This document shows, piece by piece, positions 16,601 to 27,001 of a stretch of DNA of 64,000 nt (the first letter of the stretch is position 1; each line of letters opens with the position of its first letter). Under the pieces are notes generated by a model. It was not told the origin of the DNA and ran no database searches. It worked only from the letters and a program-made list of their open reading frames with translations. Origin of the DNA: Lentilactobacillus sunkii DSM 19904 (GTDB taxonomy: Bacteria; Bacillota; Bacilli; Lactobacillales; Lactobacillaceae). Location: assembly GCF_001435575.1 (NCBI RefSeq), contig NZ_AZEA01000006.1:37072-101071 (forward strand), written 5' to 3'. Position numbers and translations under genes: made by a program.

Positions 16601-18226
16601 ATGATTACGATTCAAGACATGGGACTACAACTCTCAGGTAAAAAACTGTATGATGACGTGAATTTGAAGTTCACCCAAGGTAACTGTTACGGTGTCATTG
16701 GCGCTAACGGTGCCGGAAAATCAACCTTTTTGAAATTGCTTCGGGGTGATTTGACACCAACCACTGGTGAGATTCATATCGACAAGAACGAACGGATTTC
16801 CAGCTTGAGCCAGGATCATTATGGCTTTGAAGAACAGACTGTGATGCAAACTGTGATTCAGGGTTACAAGCATTTGGCTGATGTCATGGAAGAAAAAGAT
16901 GCTTTGTACGCCAAGGCTGACTTTTCGGATGAAGATGGTATTCAGGCGGCTAATTTAGAGGCTGAATTTGCCGAGATGGATGGCTGGAACGCTGAAGCCG
17001 ACGCGTCACAACTGTTACAGTCATTGGATATTCCAGAAGAACTTCACCAACAGTTGATGAGTGAACTGACTGAGGGCCAAAAAGTTAAAGTGCTGCTGGC
17101 ACGGGCATTATTTGGTGAGCCTGACATCCTACTTTTGGATGAGCCAACCAACGGACTTGATGTGTACAGTATTGAATGGTTGGAAAACTTCTTGGCAGAC
17201 TATCCCAAAATTACGATCATCGTTTCTCATGACCGTCATTTTCTGAACCAGACCTGTACCATGATGTGTGACGTCGATTTTGGTGAAATCCGCATGTACG
17301 TCGGAAACTACGATTTCTGGCTTCAGTCCAGTCAATTGGCTGCCAAGATGAAGGCAGATTCCAATGCTAAAAAAGAAGACAAGATAAAGGAGCTCCAAGC
17401 CTTCGTTGACCGATTCAGTGCCAATGCCTCCAAGTCAAAGCAGGCAACGTCCCGAAAGAAACAATTGGAAAAGATTTCTCTGGATGACATCAAGCCATCT
17501 TCAAGAAAATATCCATTTATTAAATTTGAAGAAAACCGACCATTAGGGAATGATTTACTCCGAGTCGATAAGGTTTCCAAATCAATCGACGGCGTTAAGA
17601 TTCTTGATAATGTCACCTTCACCTTGCGTCCCGGCGATAAGACGGCCTTGGTCAGCCGAAACGATTTGGCAACTACGACCTTAATGCAAATCTTGGCAGG
17701 TGTCATCAAACCCGATACCGGTGAAATCAAGTGGGGTCAAACGGTTGAGATATCTTCATTGATGAAGGACTTTGCTTCTGAATTTAACAACAACGACCAA
17801 CGGATCATTGACTGGCTGCGTCAGTTTGCCGAGAAGGGCAGTGACGATGATGCATTCCTTCGTGGATTCCTTGGGAGAATGCTGTTCTCTGGGGATGATG
17901 TGAACAAAGAAGTCAGTGTTCTATCCGGTGGCGAAAAGGTTCGTTGTGTGTTATCCAAGATGATGCTGCAAAAGGGCAATACGCTGCTCATGGATGACCC
18001 AACCAACCATTTGGATTTGGAATCAATCACCGCTTTGAACGAAGCCTTGGTTTCATTCCCAGGCTCGATTATCTTTACCTCTCATGATCATGAATTCATT
18101 CAAACCATTGCCAATCATATTATCGAAGTATCCAACAATGGGATCATTGATAAGGCGGATACCAATTATGATGAGTTCATTAATCACCCTGATGTTCAGA
18201 AAAAGTTAAGTGATCTATATAGCTAA
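16601..18226 (+). CDS. ABC-F family ATPase, YkpA/YbiT-like
   Basis: 541 residues with two ABC domains and no membrane segments, the layout of ribosome-acting ABC-F proteins. Domain 1 is canonical: Walker A GANGAGKST, signature LTEGQ, Walker B ILLLDEPTNGLD. Domain 2 has a degenerate Walker A (VSRNDLATTTL, lacking the P-loop glycine and lysine) and a Walker B ending MDDPTNHLD, with aspartate replacing the catalytic glutamate; its signature LSGGE is intact. The linker between domains is basic and helical (about 250-290). Length matches YkpA of B. subtilis. Antibiotic protection is not implied. Confidence 0.88.
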   Translation: MITIQDMGLQLSGKKLYDDVNLKFTQGNCYGVIGANGAGKSTFLKLLRGDLTPTTGEIHIDKNERISSLSQDHYGFEEQTVMQTVIQGYKHLADVMEEKDALYAKADFSDEDGIQAANLEAEFAEMDGWNAEADASQLLQSLDIPEELHQQLMSELTEGQKVKVLLARALFGEPDILLLDEPTNGLDVYSIEWLENFLADYPKITIIVSHDRHFLNQTCTMMCDVDFGEIRMYVGNYDFWLQSSQLAAKMKADSNAKKEDKIKELQAFVDRFSANASKSKQATSRKKQLEKISLDDIKPSSRKYPFIKFEENRPLGNDLLRVDKVSKSIDGVKILDNVTFTLRPGDKTALVSRNDLATTTLMQILAGVIKPDTGEIKWGQTVEISSLMKDFASEFNNNDQRIIDWLRQFAEKGSDDDAFLRGFLGRMLFSGDDVNKEVSVLSGGEKVRCVLSKMMLQKGNTLLMDDPTNHLDLESITALNEALVSFPGSIIFTSHDHEFIQTIANHIIEVSNNGIIDKADTNYDEFINHPDVQKKLSDLYS

Positions 18227-18236
18227 ATTGCATCGC

Positions 18237-18275
18237 AAAGCCGTTTCCGGGGTTCTCGGAGAAGGCTTTTTCTTT
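18237..18275 (+). terminator. Terminator of ABC-F gene
   Basis: AAAGCC pairs with GGCTTT around a stem containing TCCG/CGGA and is followed by TTTTTCTTTT. Confidence 0.75.
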
Positions 18276-18570
18276 TACACAAAAGTATTAACAATTGTCC
18301 AGCTCTGACTAAATATTGGCGCATCCCGATACTGCAATTAAAGAGTCAAAATATCACATTTAATGAACGGTTTCATGTAGAATACAGATGTAGGAATAGG
18401 TAATAGTTTCTATAATTAATTCAGCATTTTATCGTGGGATCTTTTAACCGAGGTGGCCTAATGAAATGGATCATATTTTTTAAAAGGCAAAAATGAAAGC
18501 GCAACCATTAATGACTAAAAGATAATAATGATGTTTTATTAAATTGCATGGCAATATGAATTGTTGATTC
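18276..18570. other. Leader region of MucBP gene: mini-ORF and weak cre-like box
   Basis: This roughly 300-base gap holds a TATAAT at 18411-18416 without a clear -35. It also holds an 11-codon frame (MKWIIFFKRQK) at 18461-18496 with AGGTGG just before it, and TGAAAGCGCAACCA at 18494-18507, which matches the cre consensus with two mismatches. Nothing else was recognised. Confidence 0.3.
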
Positions 18571-18588
18571 AGGAGGGGGATGATTCAT

Positions 18589-21504
18589 TTGAAAATTGCT
18601 AATTACTTGGGGATTGTTATTTTTGGGCTTGGTTCGGCTTTTGGTTTGATGTTGATGGATCAGCATACTGACTCTTTTTATAGTCCACAGACTGTTCAGG
18701 CTGCCGATGGTCAGAACAATGTGGCTGCTGATGCAGATGGCACAATCATTACGCCAACAAAAATTGTTAAGGCACCGGACCCAGCAGATAAAACCAATAA
18801 TCCAACGATTGATCCGAAGCAGCATACAGATGCAGCCGATACCAATTTTTATCAGGGAAGCAGATTTCATCAAGCACCAGTCTATATTGATGGTAAGTTA
18901 GCCAACCCGATGGGAAAAAATGCTGTAGTTGGGGGTCAAACGATTTCTGACGTTCAAGGAACGATTAATGAAAATGATTATATTGATCCGCCAATAGAGA
19001 ACGAGGTTATCAACTATGGATACTACAGCGGGTCGAACGCTTGGATGATTGGCTGGACTGAAGATAATAAGACTGCCTACATTCATAAAGTAAATGAGGC
19101 GGGAACCCTTTTGGAGACCATCAAAGTGCCGGCACCCGGTTCTCCAGATTTTAATGCAAATTGGACAACTGGTGGGGATGGGCTGACTTTTTCCTGGCTG
19201 GGAGATAAAATTCATATTTCCTTTGATCGAGGCTCATTACGTTCCTCAAGTACAGCAGGTTCTTTGGAATTCCTCACTGGGATTCCAGTTAAGTTTGTTG
19301 ATGCCAGAGGAAACGAACTGGCACCAACTCAAACAGTTTCTGGCCATTCAGGAACCTTTGTAAATGTCGATTATCCAACGATTTCCGGTTATCGATTAGT
19401 TCGGGTTCCATATATGAACAATGCTCATAAGTTCTTAATTAATAACACGACGGCAACAAAGCCCTCAACAGATTGGTTCTCCTCGCAAATCAATCAATAT
19501 GTGACCCTTTACCAGAAGATAATTGATGATAATAATACTCGTCAAATGTACATGGTGTTTGATTACAGCAAAGTGACAGGCGCTGGTTTCTCCGGTACTG
19601 AAACCAGTAAAACTGTGACGGTGAAGGCAACTCAGGGTGGGGCAATCGCTGCCGCATTTTCAAATGGGATTGTTCGGGCAACATCCACAGCATCGATGCC
19701 GACACCTGTCGGCAACCCACTCACATTTGTTTACGAACCAATCACCGAGTATCATTTAACCATCAATTATCTCGAAAAGGGCACCGATAAAGTGATGGCC
19801 GACCCTTACAAGGCCAGCGGAGCCGGTACCTATGAGATCGAATCTCCAGTGATTTCGGGATACACTGCCGATAAAGCAACTGTCAAAGGTGTTTTGGGTT
19901 CCGATTCAACAATTAACGTTTATTATGATAAAAAAGATGTTCCGCCAGTTGAAGATACTTCATTAAACATTAAGTATATCGACGAGGAAAGCAACAAGCC
20001 CCTCAAGACTGAGACCCTAAAAGGCAAAGTTGGCGATGACTACCACGCAGATGGCCAATATCAATTGGAAACAATCACAGTTGATGGCACCACCTATGAA
20101 CTGAACAAGACTAACTTACCGACGAACGCAACCGGCAAGTTTGCCAAGACCAACGCTGACGTTAATTACTACTACAAGAAGAAAGCTGCTCCAGTTGAAC
20201 AATCTTCATTACTGATCAATTACATTAATGAAGATGGCAACAAGATTCTTAAAACCGATTCACTTGATGGTAAAGTTGGGAATCCATACGAAGTTGACAG
20301 CAAATACCAGCTGGAAACCCTGACGATTGATGGGGTGACCTACAAATTAAACAAAGGTCGTCTTCCATCAAACACCAAGGGTACTTTTGCGACAAAGAAC
20401 GATCCGGTCAATTACTATTACACGAAGCAGAATGACCCGGTAGACACGAATTCTTCACTGATTATTAACTACATCAATGAGGAAAATAACGGACTGTTAA
20501 AAGTTCAGACCATTCAAGGCAAAGTTGGCGATCCTTATCAGGCTGACGGTCAGTACCAACTTCAAAACATCACAGTCAATGGCGTCACATACGTTTTGAA
20601 TACGACCAGACTTCCCGGCAACATGCGGGGAACTTTCAGCAGTCAAAATGCCCCGGTCAACTATTATTACAAGAAGAAGACCAACCCGGTTGATCCAATT
20701 ATTCCCGTCATTCCAATTATCCCAGTAACACCAGTGACGCCTGTAACGCCAGTTGCTCCCGTAACGCCGGTTACGCCAACGCCAGATGGGACAGATGTTC
20801 TTCCTGGAAAGATTGCCAAAAAAGGGATGGCTGTCTACGCCCTGAAGAAGGTTTATCTATACCAGAATCCGACGTTCAAGAAATTAGAACGGAAATCCGG
20901 CTATGTTAAGAAGCCACGGGTATTCCGACCGATGTTTGTGGTCACGGATTATGCCCGTTCAAATGAAGGACGGCTTCGTTATAAAGTCCGTGACGTCAAT
21001 CATTTGAGCAAAACCGATGGCTGGACAGGATACGTCACAACTAATTATGAATATATCCGTCCGGTATATTATCAAAGCAAACATTCAACGTTGACGGTTA
21101 TCAATCCGCGCGGGGTTAACGAATACACCAGGGTTAATCTGACTGGTAAGGTAAAGAACTTTAAGCAGGGAACTATTCTTAAAGTGAAGGGCTTTGTGAC
21201 TCACAACTTAACAACCCGGTACCTATTAAGTAATGGCAACTACATTACCGGTAACCGGAAGCTGGTCAAGATGGGCAAGCACAAGCAGCCAAAACAACTT
21301 GTGGTGAAGAAATCCATCAACCGTTATAAGACTGCAAATCTGACTCAGCGTAACGGGCATTTCAAGAAGGGCCAAAAGTTAACGATCAAACGTTATACAT
21401 TTAGCCATGAAGGTTCAATCACCAAGTCTGGAACCAAGCGTTATGTTGTTAAAGGCGGGTATATTACTGCTAACAACAAATTTGTCAAAGTGGTAAAATA
21501 TTAA
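18589..21504 (+). CDS. Secreted MucBP-repeat surface protein with basic C-terminal domain
   Basis: 971 residues from TTG at 18589; AGGAGG at 18571-18576 is too close to the in-frame ATG at 18580 and well spaced for the TTG. Signal peptide to about residue 37 (QTVQA-ADG). Residues about 40-380 form an unrecognised ectodomain. A MucBP-like segment follows (from 387, [12 protein letters not shown]), then three near-identical 81-residue MucBP-type repeats (about 457-699, each starting SLxINYIxEExN and ending VNYYYKK). Next comes a Pro/Val/Thr linker (VTPVTPVTP), then a strongly basic tail of about 230 residues resembling the DUF5776/SLAP cell-wall-binding domains. There is no LPXTG motif, so wall attachment is probably non-covalent. 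Mucus or host adhesion is inferred. Confidence 0.82.
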   Translation: MKIANYLGIVIFGLGSAFGLMLMDQHTDSFYSPQTVQAADGQNNVAADADGTIITPTKIVKAPDPADKTNNPTIDPKQHTDAADTNFYQGSRFHQAPVYIDGKLANPMGKNAVVGGQTISDVQGTINENDYIDPPIENEVINYGYYSGSNAWMIGWTEDNKTAYIHKVNEAGTLLETIKVPAPGSPDFNANWTTGGDGLTFSWLGDKIHISFDRGSLRSSSTAGSLEFLTGIPVKFVDARGNELAPTQTVSGHSGTFVNVDYPTISGYRLVRVPYMNNAHKFLINNTTATKPSTDWFSSQINQYVTLYQKIIDDNNTRQMYMVFDYSKVTGAGFSGTETSKTVTVKATQGGAIAAAFSNGIVRATSTASMPTPVGNPLTFVYEPITEYHLTINYLEKGTDKVMADPYKASGAGTYEIESPVISGYTADKATVKGVLGSDSTINVYYDKKDVPPVEDTSLNIKYIDEESNKPLKTETLKGKVGDDYHADGQYQLETITVDGTTYELNKTNLPTNATGKFAKTNADVNYYYKKKAAPVEQSSLLINYINEDGNKILKTDSLDGKVGNPYEVDSKYQLETLTIDGVTYKLNKGRLPSNTKGTFATKNDPVNYYYTKQNDPVDTNSSLIINYINEENNGLLKVQTIQGKVGDPYQADGQYQLQNITVNGVTYVLNTTRLPGNMRGTFSSQNAPVNYYYKKKTNPVDPIIPVIPIIPVTPVTPVTPVAPVTPVTPTPDGTDVLPGKIAKKGMAVYALKKVYLYQNPTFKKLERKSGYVKKPRVFRPMFVVTDYARSNEGRLRYKVRDVNHLSKTDGWTGYVTTNYEYIRPVYYQSKHSTLTVINPRGVNEYTRVNLTGKVKNFKQGTILKVKGFVTHNLTTRYLLSNGNYITGNRKLVKMGKHKQPKQLVVKKSINRYKTANLTQRNGHFKKGQKLTIKRYTFSHEGSITKSGTKRYVVKGGYITANNKFVKVVKY
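19957..20685 (+). repeat. Three tandem 243-bp MucBP-coding repeats
   Basis: Units start near 19957, 20200 and 20443. Each encodes a YINEExN start, [18 protein letters not shown], a GVTYxLN segment and VNYYYKK. They are similar in protein and partly in DNA. Confidence 0.75.
20689..20787 (+). repeat. Pro/Val/Thr linker repeat
   Basis: Short near-repeats of GTAACGCC and GTGACGCC encode IIPVIPIIP followed by VTPVTP units, a wall-spanning spacer. Confidence 0.7.
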
Positions 21505-21642
21505 GCTTTTCAGGTGAAGGCGATCCTCATTTTTACGGACCGTCTTTTTCCTGTAAGCTAATTTTCCCTATAAATACCTAAATCAATATATAATCATATT
21601 ATGAACTATCGAGTTACTGGTTATATTTAGGAGGGGAATAAT

Positions 21643-22041
21643 TTGACACGAGAACTTGGTGCAAATGATTTGGGGACTTATGAGTATGTATCACGCGTAT
21701 ACAACGAAAACATTCAACTGCCGGACTACAAATTGCCAACCACTGCCGAGGATGGCACTCAAGTATTTTTTGACAACTCGGACATTTACCTTTCAATGGA
21801 AATTCAAGATGAGCGGGTTCAAAAAATCACGATGGTGACGCCAAAACCACAGTCACTCACATACATGCGGGTGTTTGAAGGCTTTGAATTTGGCATGGAA
21901 GCACTTGGAACATGGATCAACACTTACAACCGTTCAATTGCCAGTCATGGACCGGCTTCTGATGCGGTGAATGGCATCTTGGCCAGTTACAATACAACAA
22001 AAGATAATGTATTAACGGTTCATTTAACCAGAGAGAAATAA
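21643..22041 (+). CDS. Conserved-looking hypothetical protein
   Basis: 132 residues from TTG at 21643, supported by GGAGGGG 8 bases upstream. Soluble, acidic, no signal peptide or membrane helix. The middle (YLSMEIQDERVQKITMV) suggests a beta sheet and the end (FGMEALGTWINTYNRSI) a helix. I do not recognise a family. It is monocistronic, between the MucBP gene and the convergent gap gene. Confidence 0.65.
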   Translation: MTRELGANDLGTYEYVSRVYNENIQLPDYKLPTTAEDGTQVFFDNSDIYLSMEIQDERVQKITMVTPKPQSLTYMRVFEGFEFGMEALGTWINTYNRSIASHGPASDAVNGILASYNTTKDNVLTVHLTREK

Positions 22042-22043
22042 AA

Positions 22044-22090
22044 AATCGTCACGCTTCTATCTATCAGGATAAGAAGAGTGGCGATTATTT
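22044..22090. terminator. Bidirectional terminator
   Basis: AATCGtCACgCTTCT pairs with AGAAGaGTGgCGATT between the hypothetical gene and gap, followed by ATTTT on the plus strand. Confidence 0.7.
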
Positions 22091-22105
22091 TATTTGTTGC
22101 GTAAA

Positions 22106-23125
22106 TTAGTTCAAGCCGGATACTTCTGCGAATTTCTTAGCAGTCCGAACCATGTTTGAAACAAATCCGTATTCATTATCGAACCAGGTTGCTGTTTTAA
22201 CAACTTGGAAATCACCGTTGGTAGTGACTTCGGTAAGGGTTGGGTCATAGACTGCCCCGTGGGTGTCGCCGATGATGTCGGATGAAACAATTTCATCTTC
22301 ATTCCAGCCAAATGCCGGGTTATCAACGGTATGAGGTTTAATTGCTTCATTAACCTGATCCGCATTGACCTTGGTCTTGAGAACGGAAACCAACTCGCAG
22401 ACAGAACCGTCAACGACAGGAACTCTTTGAGCATGTCCTTGAAGATGGCCGTCCAGTTCTGGAATAACCAATCCGATGGCTTTAGCAGCACCGGTTGAAT
22501 GAGGAATCGTGTTTGCTGAAGCAGTTCGGTTTGGACGAAGCTTCTTGCCTTTAGGGCCGTCAAGAATCATTTGTGAACTGGTGAATGCGTGAATTGCTGT
22601 CATGGTACCAACTTCAACGCCGAATTCCTTGTTCAGGAAGTAAGCCATTGGTGCCAAGGCGTTAGTCGTGCATGAGCCGGCAGAAATGATTTGGTCGTCA
22701 GCGTCCAAAGTATCATCGTTCACGTTGAACACGATCGTCTTCATTGGACCGGCAGGAGCAGAAATCAGAACTTTCTTCACACCGGCATCCAAATGAGCTT
22801 GTGACTTTTCTTTTGAGGTGTAAAATCCGGTACATTCAAGAACCAAATCAACCCTGTTATCCTTTACCCAAGGAATATTGGCAGCATCTCTTTCTGCATA
22901 GACTCGGTAGTTCTTACCGTCTACCACCAATGAATCATCGGTTGAAGAAACTTCATGAGGCAATCTGCCATGAGTTGAGTCGTATTTGAAGAGGTATGCC
23001 AGCATTGATGGGCTGGTCAAATCATTAATCGCAACAACTTCCAAATCGGGATCGTTCACTTCTAATATCCGACGTAAAAGTAAACGACCAATTCTACCAA
23101 AACCATTAATTCCTATCTTTACCAT
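22106..23125 (-). CDS. gap: Glyceraldehyde-3-phosphate dehydrogenase
   Basis: 339 residues. Cytoplasmic enzyme oxidising glyceraldehyde 3-phosphate to 1,3-bisphosphoglycerate with NAD. Rossmann motif INGFGRIGR at the N-terminus, NDLT (NAD-type), catalytic C152 in [12 protein letters not shown] (commonly SNASCTTNCLAP) and H179. RBS GGGGGA precedes ATG at 23125. It is monocistronic, not next to pgk, tpi or cggR as in many Firmicutes, so it may be either the only glycolytic copy of a heterofermenter or a paralogue. Confidence 0.95.
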   Translation of the reverse strand: MVKIGINGFGRIGRLLLRRILEVNDPDLEVVAINDLTSPSMLAYLFKYDSTHGRLPHEVSSTDDSLVVDGKNYRVYAERDAANIPWVKDNRVDLVLECTGFYTSKEKSQAHLDAGVKKVLISAPAGPMKTIVFNVNDDTLDADDQIISAGSCTTNALAPMAYFLNKEFGVEVGTMTAIHAFTSSQMILDGPKGKKLRPNRTASANTIPHSTGAAKAIGLVIPELDGHLQGHAQRVPVVDGSVCELVSVLKTKVNADQVNEAIKPHTVDNPAFGWNEDEIVSSDIIGDTHGAVYDPTLTEVTTNGDFQVVKTATWFDNEYGFVSNMVRTAKKFAEVSGLN

Positions 23126-23304
23126 GAGTGGAATCCCCCTTAATTATTCTGGGTGACAGTCGACGTGATAATTATATTGTGTGCAACCTTTCATAATCAT
23201 CAAACAAATTTTAAGCGCATTCCACCTGAAATTCAATCAAAGAGACTTTGCAGAATTGACTATCAATCAGTTCCTTTGTGCAGTAGGGGATGACAAAACA
23301 ATAA

Positions 23305-23340
23305 AAATGGTCATGATCATTGAACAGATTCAGTGACCAT
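23305..23340 (-). terminator. Terminator of MFS pump gene
   Basis: ATGGTCA (23307-23313) pairs with TGACCAT (23334-23340). On the minus strand it is followed by TTTTTATTG. Confidence 0.6.
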
Positions 23341-23366
23341 AACCATTATTGAATATTGATGAGAAA

Positions 23367-24773
23367 TTATTTTAATTGAGCTTTATGCTTTTGAATTCTA
23401 AAGTTGATAATCGCTGCGATTAAAGCAGCTGCACTCAACATCGTTGCCAGCAGGAAGTCATATCTTCCACCAGTAAATGAACGAGCTGCCAAGTTACCGG
23501 CGCCGTTGTTTTGATTAATGGCCATCACAGCAGCCATGATACCAACTCCGATTGAGCCGGCGAATTGCTGGAGCATACTGAACAGTGAGTTGATGTCCGT
23601 TCGAAACTTGTGCGGCACATTCAACATCGCGTTGGAAATCGTGTTGGAAAAGCCCATGTTAAAGCCGAAACGCAGGAATGAGTAAACCAGTAAAATGATC
23701 CAGGCAGTCAAAAACTCCTGAATGCCAAAGAAGATGAGGCCACCCAAAGTCATCGAACATAAGCCAATGTAGATTGGCAACGCGTAGCCTTTGACATCGG
23801 CAAGGCGTCCGGCAAATGGTGAGATGGCGGCTCCAACCAATGATCCAGGCAGCAGAACTAGTCCGGCGATGAATGGGGAACTATGCAGTGCATACTGGCA
23901 ATATACCGGAATCAGGAATGAAACGCCAATGTTAACAAACTGCAGAACGAAGTAAGTAAACGCCGAAAGAGAAGTCGACAGCCATTTCAAAACGCGGATG
24001 TCCAGTAGCTGAGAACTCCCATGAGTGTCGGAATAAATGAATAGTCCCAAGGCGATGAGGCCAATCATAAATGGGATCAGAACCTGTGAACTGAACACAT
24101 CGTACTTTCCGGCCTTGCTGACAGCGAAGACCAGGGAGAACAGGGTGGCCGCTAACAGCCCGAGGCTTAAAACATCAAAGGAGCCCGTGCCAACAGGATC
24201 AATTCGAATGAAGTGTGAGCCCAACCACCAGCTGACGACGATAATCGGCAAGATCAGCCAGAAGATCATCCGCCAAGACATGAGTGAAGAAATCGTACCA
24301 CCATAAGTCGGCCCCAGAGCGGGTGCCAAGGAAATCACCATGCCGGCAAGACCGGTCATAGCACCAACTTTTTGCGCCGGGATTCGACTAAAGATGATGT
24401 GAAACATGAGAGGCGTTGAAAGCCCGGTGGCGATGGCTTGAATCAGACGGCCACTCATGAGAATTGGAAAGTTGGGGGAGAGCGCACACATAACATCACC
24501 TATGACAAAGGCAATTGCGGCCGATAAGTGAATCGTTTGTGATTTGAACTTTTTCAGTAGGAAAGCGGTTGTTGCCATCACAATCGTTACCATCAACAGG
24601 TAGCCGGTGGTGATCCATTGAATGGTGTCCAAAGTGACATTGAAGACTCTGGTCAATTCCGGGAAAGTGACGTTCATCGAAGTTTCAGTCAAAATTCCGG
24701 TAAATGAAAGTAGTGCAGCAGCCAGCAGGGCAAGGTAAGTCTGTAGGCTGATTTTTTCGTTGCTGTTAGACAT
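23367..24773 (-). CDS. MFS multidrug efflux transporter, DHA2 (EmrB/QacA) family
   Basis: 468 residues, about 14 membrane helices. The drug/proton antiporter motif C region reads GPTYGGTISSLMSWRMIF, and the N-terminal FTGILTETSMNVTFP is typical of LmrB/EmrB-type pumps. It exports hydrophobic drugs or related toxic compounds using the proton gradient. It is monocistronic. No local regulator is adjacent, and substrates are unknown. Confidence 0.85.
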   Translation of the reverse strand: MSNSNEKISLQTYLALLAAALLSFTGILTETSMNVTFPELTRVFNVTLDTIQWITTGYLLMVTIVMATTAFLLKKFKSQTIHLSAAIAFVIGDVMCALSPNFPILMSGRLIQAIATGLSTPLMFHIIFSRIPAQKVGAMTGLAGMVISLAPALGPTYGGTISSLMSWRMIFWLILPIIVVSWWLGSHFIRIDPVGTGSFDVLSLGLLAATLFSLVFAVSKAGKYDVFSSQVLIPFMIGLIALGLFIYSDTHGSSQLLDIRVLKWLSTSLSAFTYFVLQFVNIGVSFLIPVYCQYALHSSPFIAGLVLLPGSLVGAAISPFAGRLADVKGYALPIYIGLCSMTLGGLIFFGIQEFLTAWIILLVYSFLRFGFNMGFSNTISNAMLNVPHKFRTDINSLFSMLQQFAGSIGVGIMAAVMAINQNNGAGNLAARSFTGGRYDFLLATMLSAAALIAAIINFRIQKHKAQLK

Positions 24774-24847
24774 GATTTCATCTTCTTTTATTTGATAATT
24801 TGAATAATGGCAAATAATTAATGTGAATTTGAAAGATTAAGAGCAGT

Positions 24848-24880
24848 AAAAAAGCGAGTGGCGATTCACTCACTCTCGTT
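24848..24880 (-). terminator. Terminator of first DegV gene
   Basis: GCGAGTG pairs with CACTCTCGT imperfectly. The minus strand ends in TTTTTTAC. Confidence 0.5.
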
Positions 24881-24891
24881 CAAGTTACTTG

Positions 24892-25749
24892 CTAAAATTT
24901 ATCCCAATCCAAGTCCCATACGACGCCCATGGCCTTTTCACCAGTGTGGACGGTGATTGCAGGACTGATCTGGTAAGTGCTGATGTTTGCCTTGGGAAAG
25001 TGCTCCCGAAAGGCGGTTACCCAGGAACGACTGAGTTCAGGGTTGTTGGCATCAACAACTGAGATTCTCATGGGTTGGTCAAATTCGGTTTGACTAATTG
25101 AATTAATAATATGCTGGAGAGCTTGTTTCATGGTCCTCTCCTTGGCCTCTGGCACGATTTTGCCAGCTTTGTCAAATGTCAAAATTGGTTTAATTTTCAA
25201 CAGATTACCAAAGAATGCTGAAGTATTGGAAATTCGACCGGTTCGCTGCAGGTGATCCAAGCTGTCAACGACCAGGGACACATGGATTGAATCACGAAGC
25301 AATTCGAGCTTGGGGATGATCGCATCCGCATTGGCACCTTTTTCTGCCATTTTGGCAGCCAGAAGACAAAGATCGGCTTCACCGGCACTGGCGATTTTTG
25401 AGTCGAATGGATAAACCTTGATGTTGGTAACATTGCGGCTGTACGCCACTAAGTTTTCATAGAAAGTGGTAATTCCGGAAGACAAGTTAACACAAATGGC
25501 TTCGTCGTAACCCTTGTCACTCAACATATCAAAGGCTTCCTGCATCTGACCCATAGTGACTTGAGCAGTCGTCGGCAGTTTCTCAGTATCTGCCAGTTTT
25601 TTCAGGAATTCCTGTGAAGTGATGTCAACACCATCATGAAACTCCTTAGTGCCGAAAATAACGGTGATCGGCAGGACGGTAATGTTATATTTGGCAGCAA
25701 CCACTGGATCCAGGTAGCTGGCACTGTCGGTAATTACGGCTGTTTTCAT
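24892..25749 (-). CDS. DegV family fatty-acid-binding protein (1)
   Basis: 285 residues. ATG at 25749 is fixed by GAGGATATC upstream; the frame is open further but lacks a ribosome site. Typical DegV features: MKTAVITDSASYL, LPTTAQVTMGQM, NLSSGITTFYENL and the late HTGEKAMGVVWD. DegV (FakB) proteins bind fatty acids and present them to a kinase for incorporation into phospholipid. No fakA is in view. A second DegV gene lies at 32123-32962. Confidence 0.9.
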   Translation of the reverse strand: MKTAVITDSASYLDPVVAAKYNITVLPITVIFGTKEFHDGVDITSQEFLKKLADTEKLPTTAQVTMGQMQEAFDMLSDKGYDEAICVNLSSGITTFYENLVAYSRNVTNIKVYPFDSKIASAGEADLCLLAAKMAEKGANADAIIPKLELLRDSIHVSLVVDSLDHLQRTGRISNTSAFFGNLLKIKPILTFDKAGKIVPEAKERTMKQALQHIINSISQTEFDQPMRISVVDANNPELSRSWVTAFREHFPKANISTYQISPAITVHTGEKAMGVVWDLDWDKF

Positions 25750-25920
25750 TTCGATATCCTCTTTTCGGGGTTGTAAGTGTATTTTAACCCTTATTTTGTC
25801 TTTAAACAAAGATTGTATGTACAAATAAACACAAAGTTTATGGTGTTTGGATGGCATGATTGACGGATGATCAATCATTTACGGTATAATTGACTTAAAT
25901 ACACAAAAGGATGGGATTAT

Positions 25921-26679
25921 ATGAAATTCATCTCGTGGAATGTTAATGGTCTTCGCGCAGTCGTGAAGCATGATTTTGCGGAGACATTTAATCAGTTAGA
26001 TGCAGACTTCTTCTGTGTTCAGGAAACTAAGATGCAGGAGGGACAGTTGGAACTGGAACTGCCCGGATATCATCAATATTTTAATTACGCAGAGCGAAAG
26101 GGTTATTCTGGTACAGCCATTTTTACCAAGCATGAACCGATCAAGGCTATGTATGGCATTGAAAGTGATGAGTTTGATCACGAAGGACGGGCAATCACGC
26201 TTGAATATCCGAATTTTTATCTGGTCACCAGCTACGTGCCCAACTCTGGTGCCGGTTTGAAACGGTTGGATTTTCGGATGGGGTGGAATAAAGCCTTTCA
26301 TGAATATTTGAATAAATTGGATAAAGCAAAGCCGGTGATCTTATGCGGTGATTTAAACGTCGCTCACAAAGAAATTGACCTGAAGAATCCCCAGTCTAAC
26401 CACCACAATGCCGGCTTTACCGACGAGGAGCGGGAGTCGTTTACCAAGCTGTTGGGCGAAGGCTTCATGGATACATTCAGACATTTCTATCCAGACCAAA
26501 AGGACATTTATTCTTGGTGGAGCTATCGGTTCCATTCACGAGATCGGAACGCCGGTTGGCGGATTGACTACTTTGTCGCCAGCGAACGGTTGGCCAACAA
26601 TATTCAAGATTCCAAAATTTTGACTGACGTTTTCGGGTCCGATCATTGCCCGGTAGAGTTGGATACAGGAGAATTATAG
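25921..26679 (+). CDS. exoA: Exodeoxyribonuclease III / AP endonuclease
   Basis: 252 residues. Base-excision repair enzyme cutting at abasic sites. Catalytic segments are complete: SWNVNGLRA (N7), QETKM (E35), SYVPNSG, GDLNVAHKEIDL and the terminal SDHCPVEL. ATG at 25921 is preceded by a weak ribosome site (AAAGGATGGG). It is monocistronic with a perfect terminator. Confidence 0.95.
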   Translation: MKFISWNVNGLRAVVKHDFAETFNQLDADFFCVQETKMQEGQLELELPGYHQYFNYAERKGYSGTAIFTKHEPIKAMYGIESDEFDHEGRAITLEYPNFYLVTSYVPNSGAGLKRLDFRMGWNKAFHEYLNKLDKAKPVILCGDLNVAHKEIDLKNPQSNHHNAGFTDEERESFTKLLGEGFMDTFRHFYPDQKDIYSWWSYRFHSRDRNAGWRIDYFVASERLANNIQDSKILTDVFGSDHCPVELDTGEL

Positions 26680-26681
26680 GT

Positions 26682-26722
26682 ACAAAAGCACCGCAACATG
26701 GATTAAGTTGCGGTGCTTTTGT
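26682..26722. terminator. Bidirectional terminator between exoA and toxin gene
   Basis: ACAAAAGCACCGCAAC and GTTGCGGTGCTTTTGT form a perfect 16-bp stem. Confidence 0.9.
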
Positions 26723-26737
26723 GTGATTTAGATATTT

Positions 26738-27001
26738 TTATTTTTTATGATAATGTGTTCTGGCCTGAGCGATTATGACTTGATCGTCACTTATTTTGTA
26801 AACGAGTCGATTGGTGGAATCAATTCTTCTACTGTACCATCCAGAGAGATTTGCATGTAATTTCTCCGGTTTACCGATTCCTTGATTGCCGTTTCTAATG
26901 ATGTCTTTGATTAATTGGTTTGTTCTCTTTAATTTGGTTCGATCATGATTCTGAATGTAAAGATAGTCATCCCAAGCGGTTTCAGTCCAGGTAATCTTCA
27001 T
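26738..27001 (-). CDS. yoeB: Toxin, Txe/YoeB family
   Basis: 87 residues, like E. coli YoeB. This ribosome-dependent mRNA endonuclease has all catalytic residues at the same numbers: E46 (GKPE), R65 (STNRLVY), H83 and Y84 (RTHYH). NLSGWYSRR is the family core. Its start overlaps the antitoxin stop by four bases (ATGA), so translation is coupled. The antitoxin is of the DinJ/RelB type rather than the usual YefM. Confidence 0.92.
   Translation of the reverse strand: MKITWTETAWDDYLYIQNHDRTKLKRTNQLIKDIIRNGNQGIGKPEKLHANLSGWYSRRIDSTNRLVYKISDDQVIIAQARTHYHKK

Noticed and set aside
20689..20787. Short direct repeats considered as a CRISPR-like or minisatellite array
   Set aside because: They are in frame and encode a Pro/Val/Thr spacer; no unique spacers between repeats.
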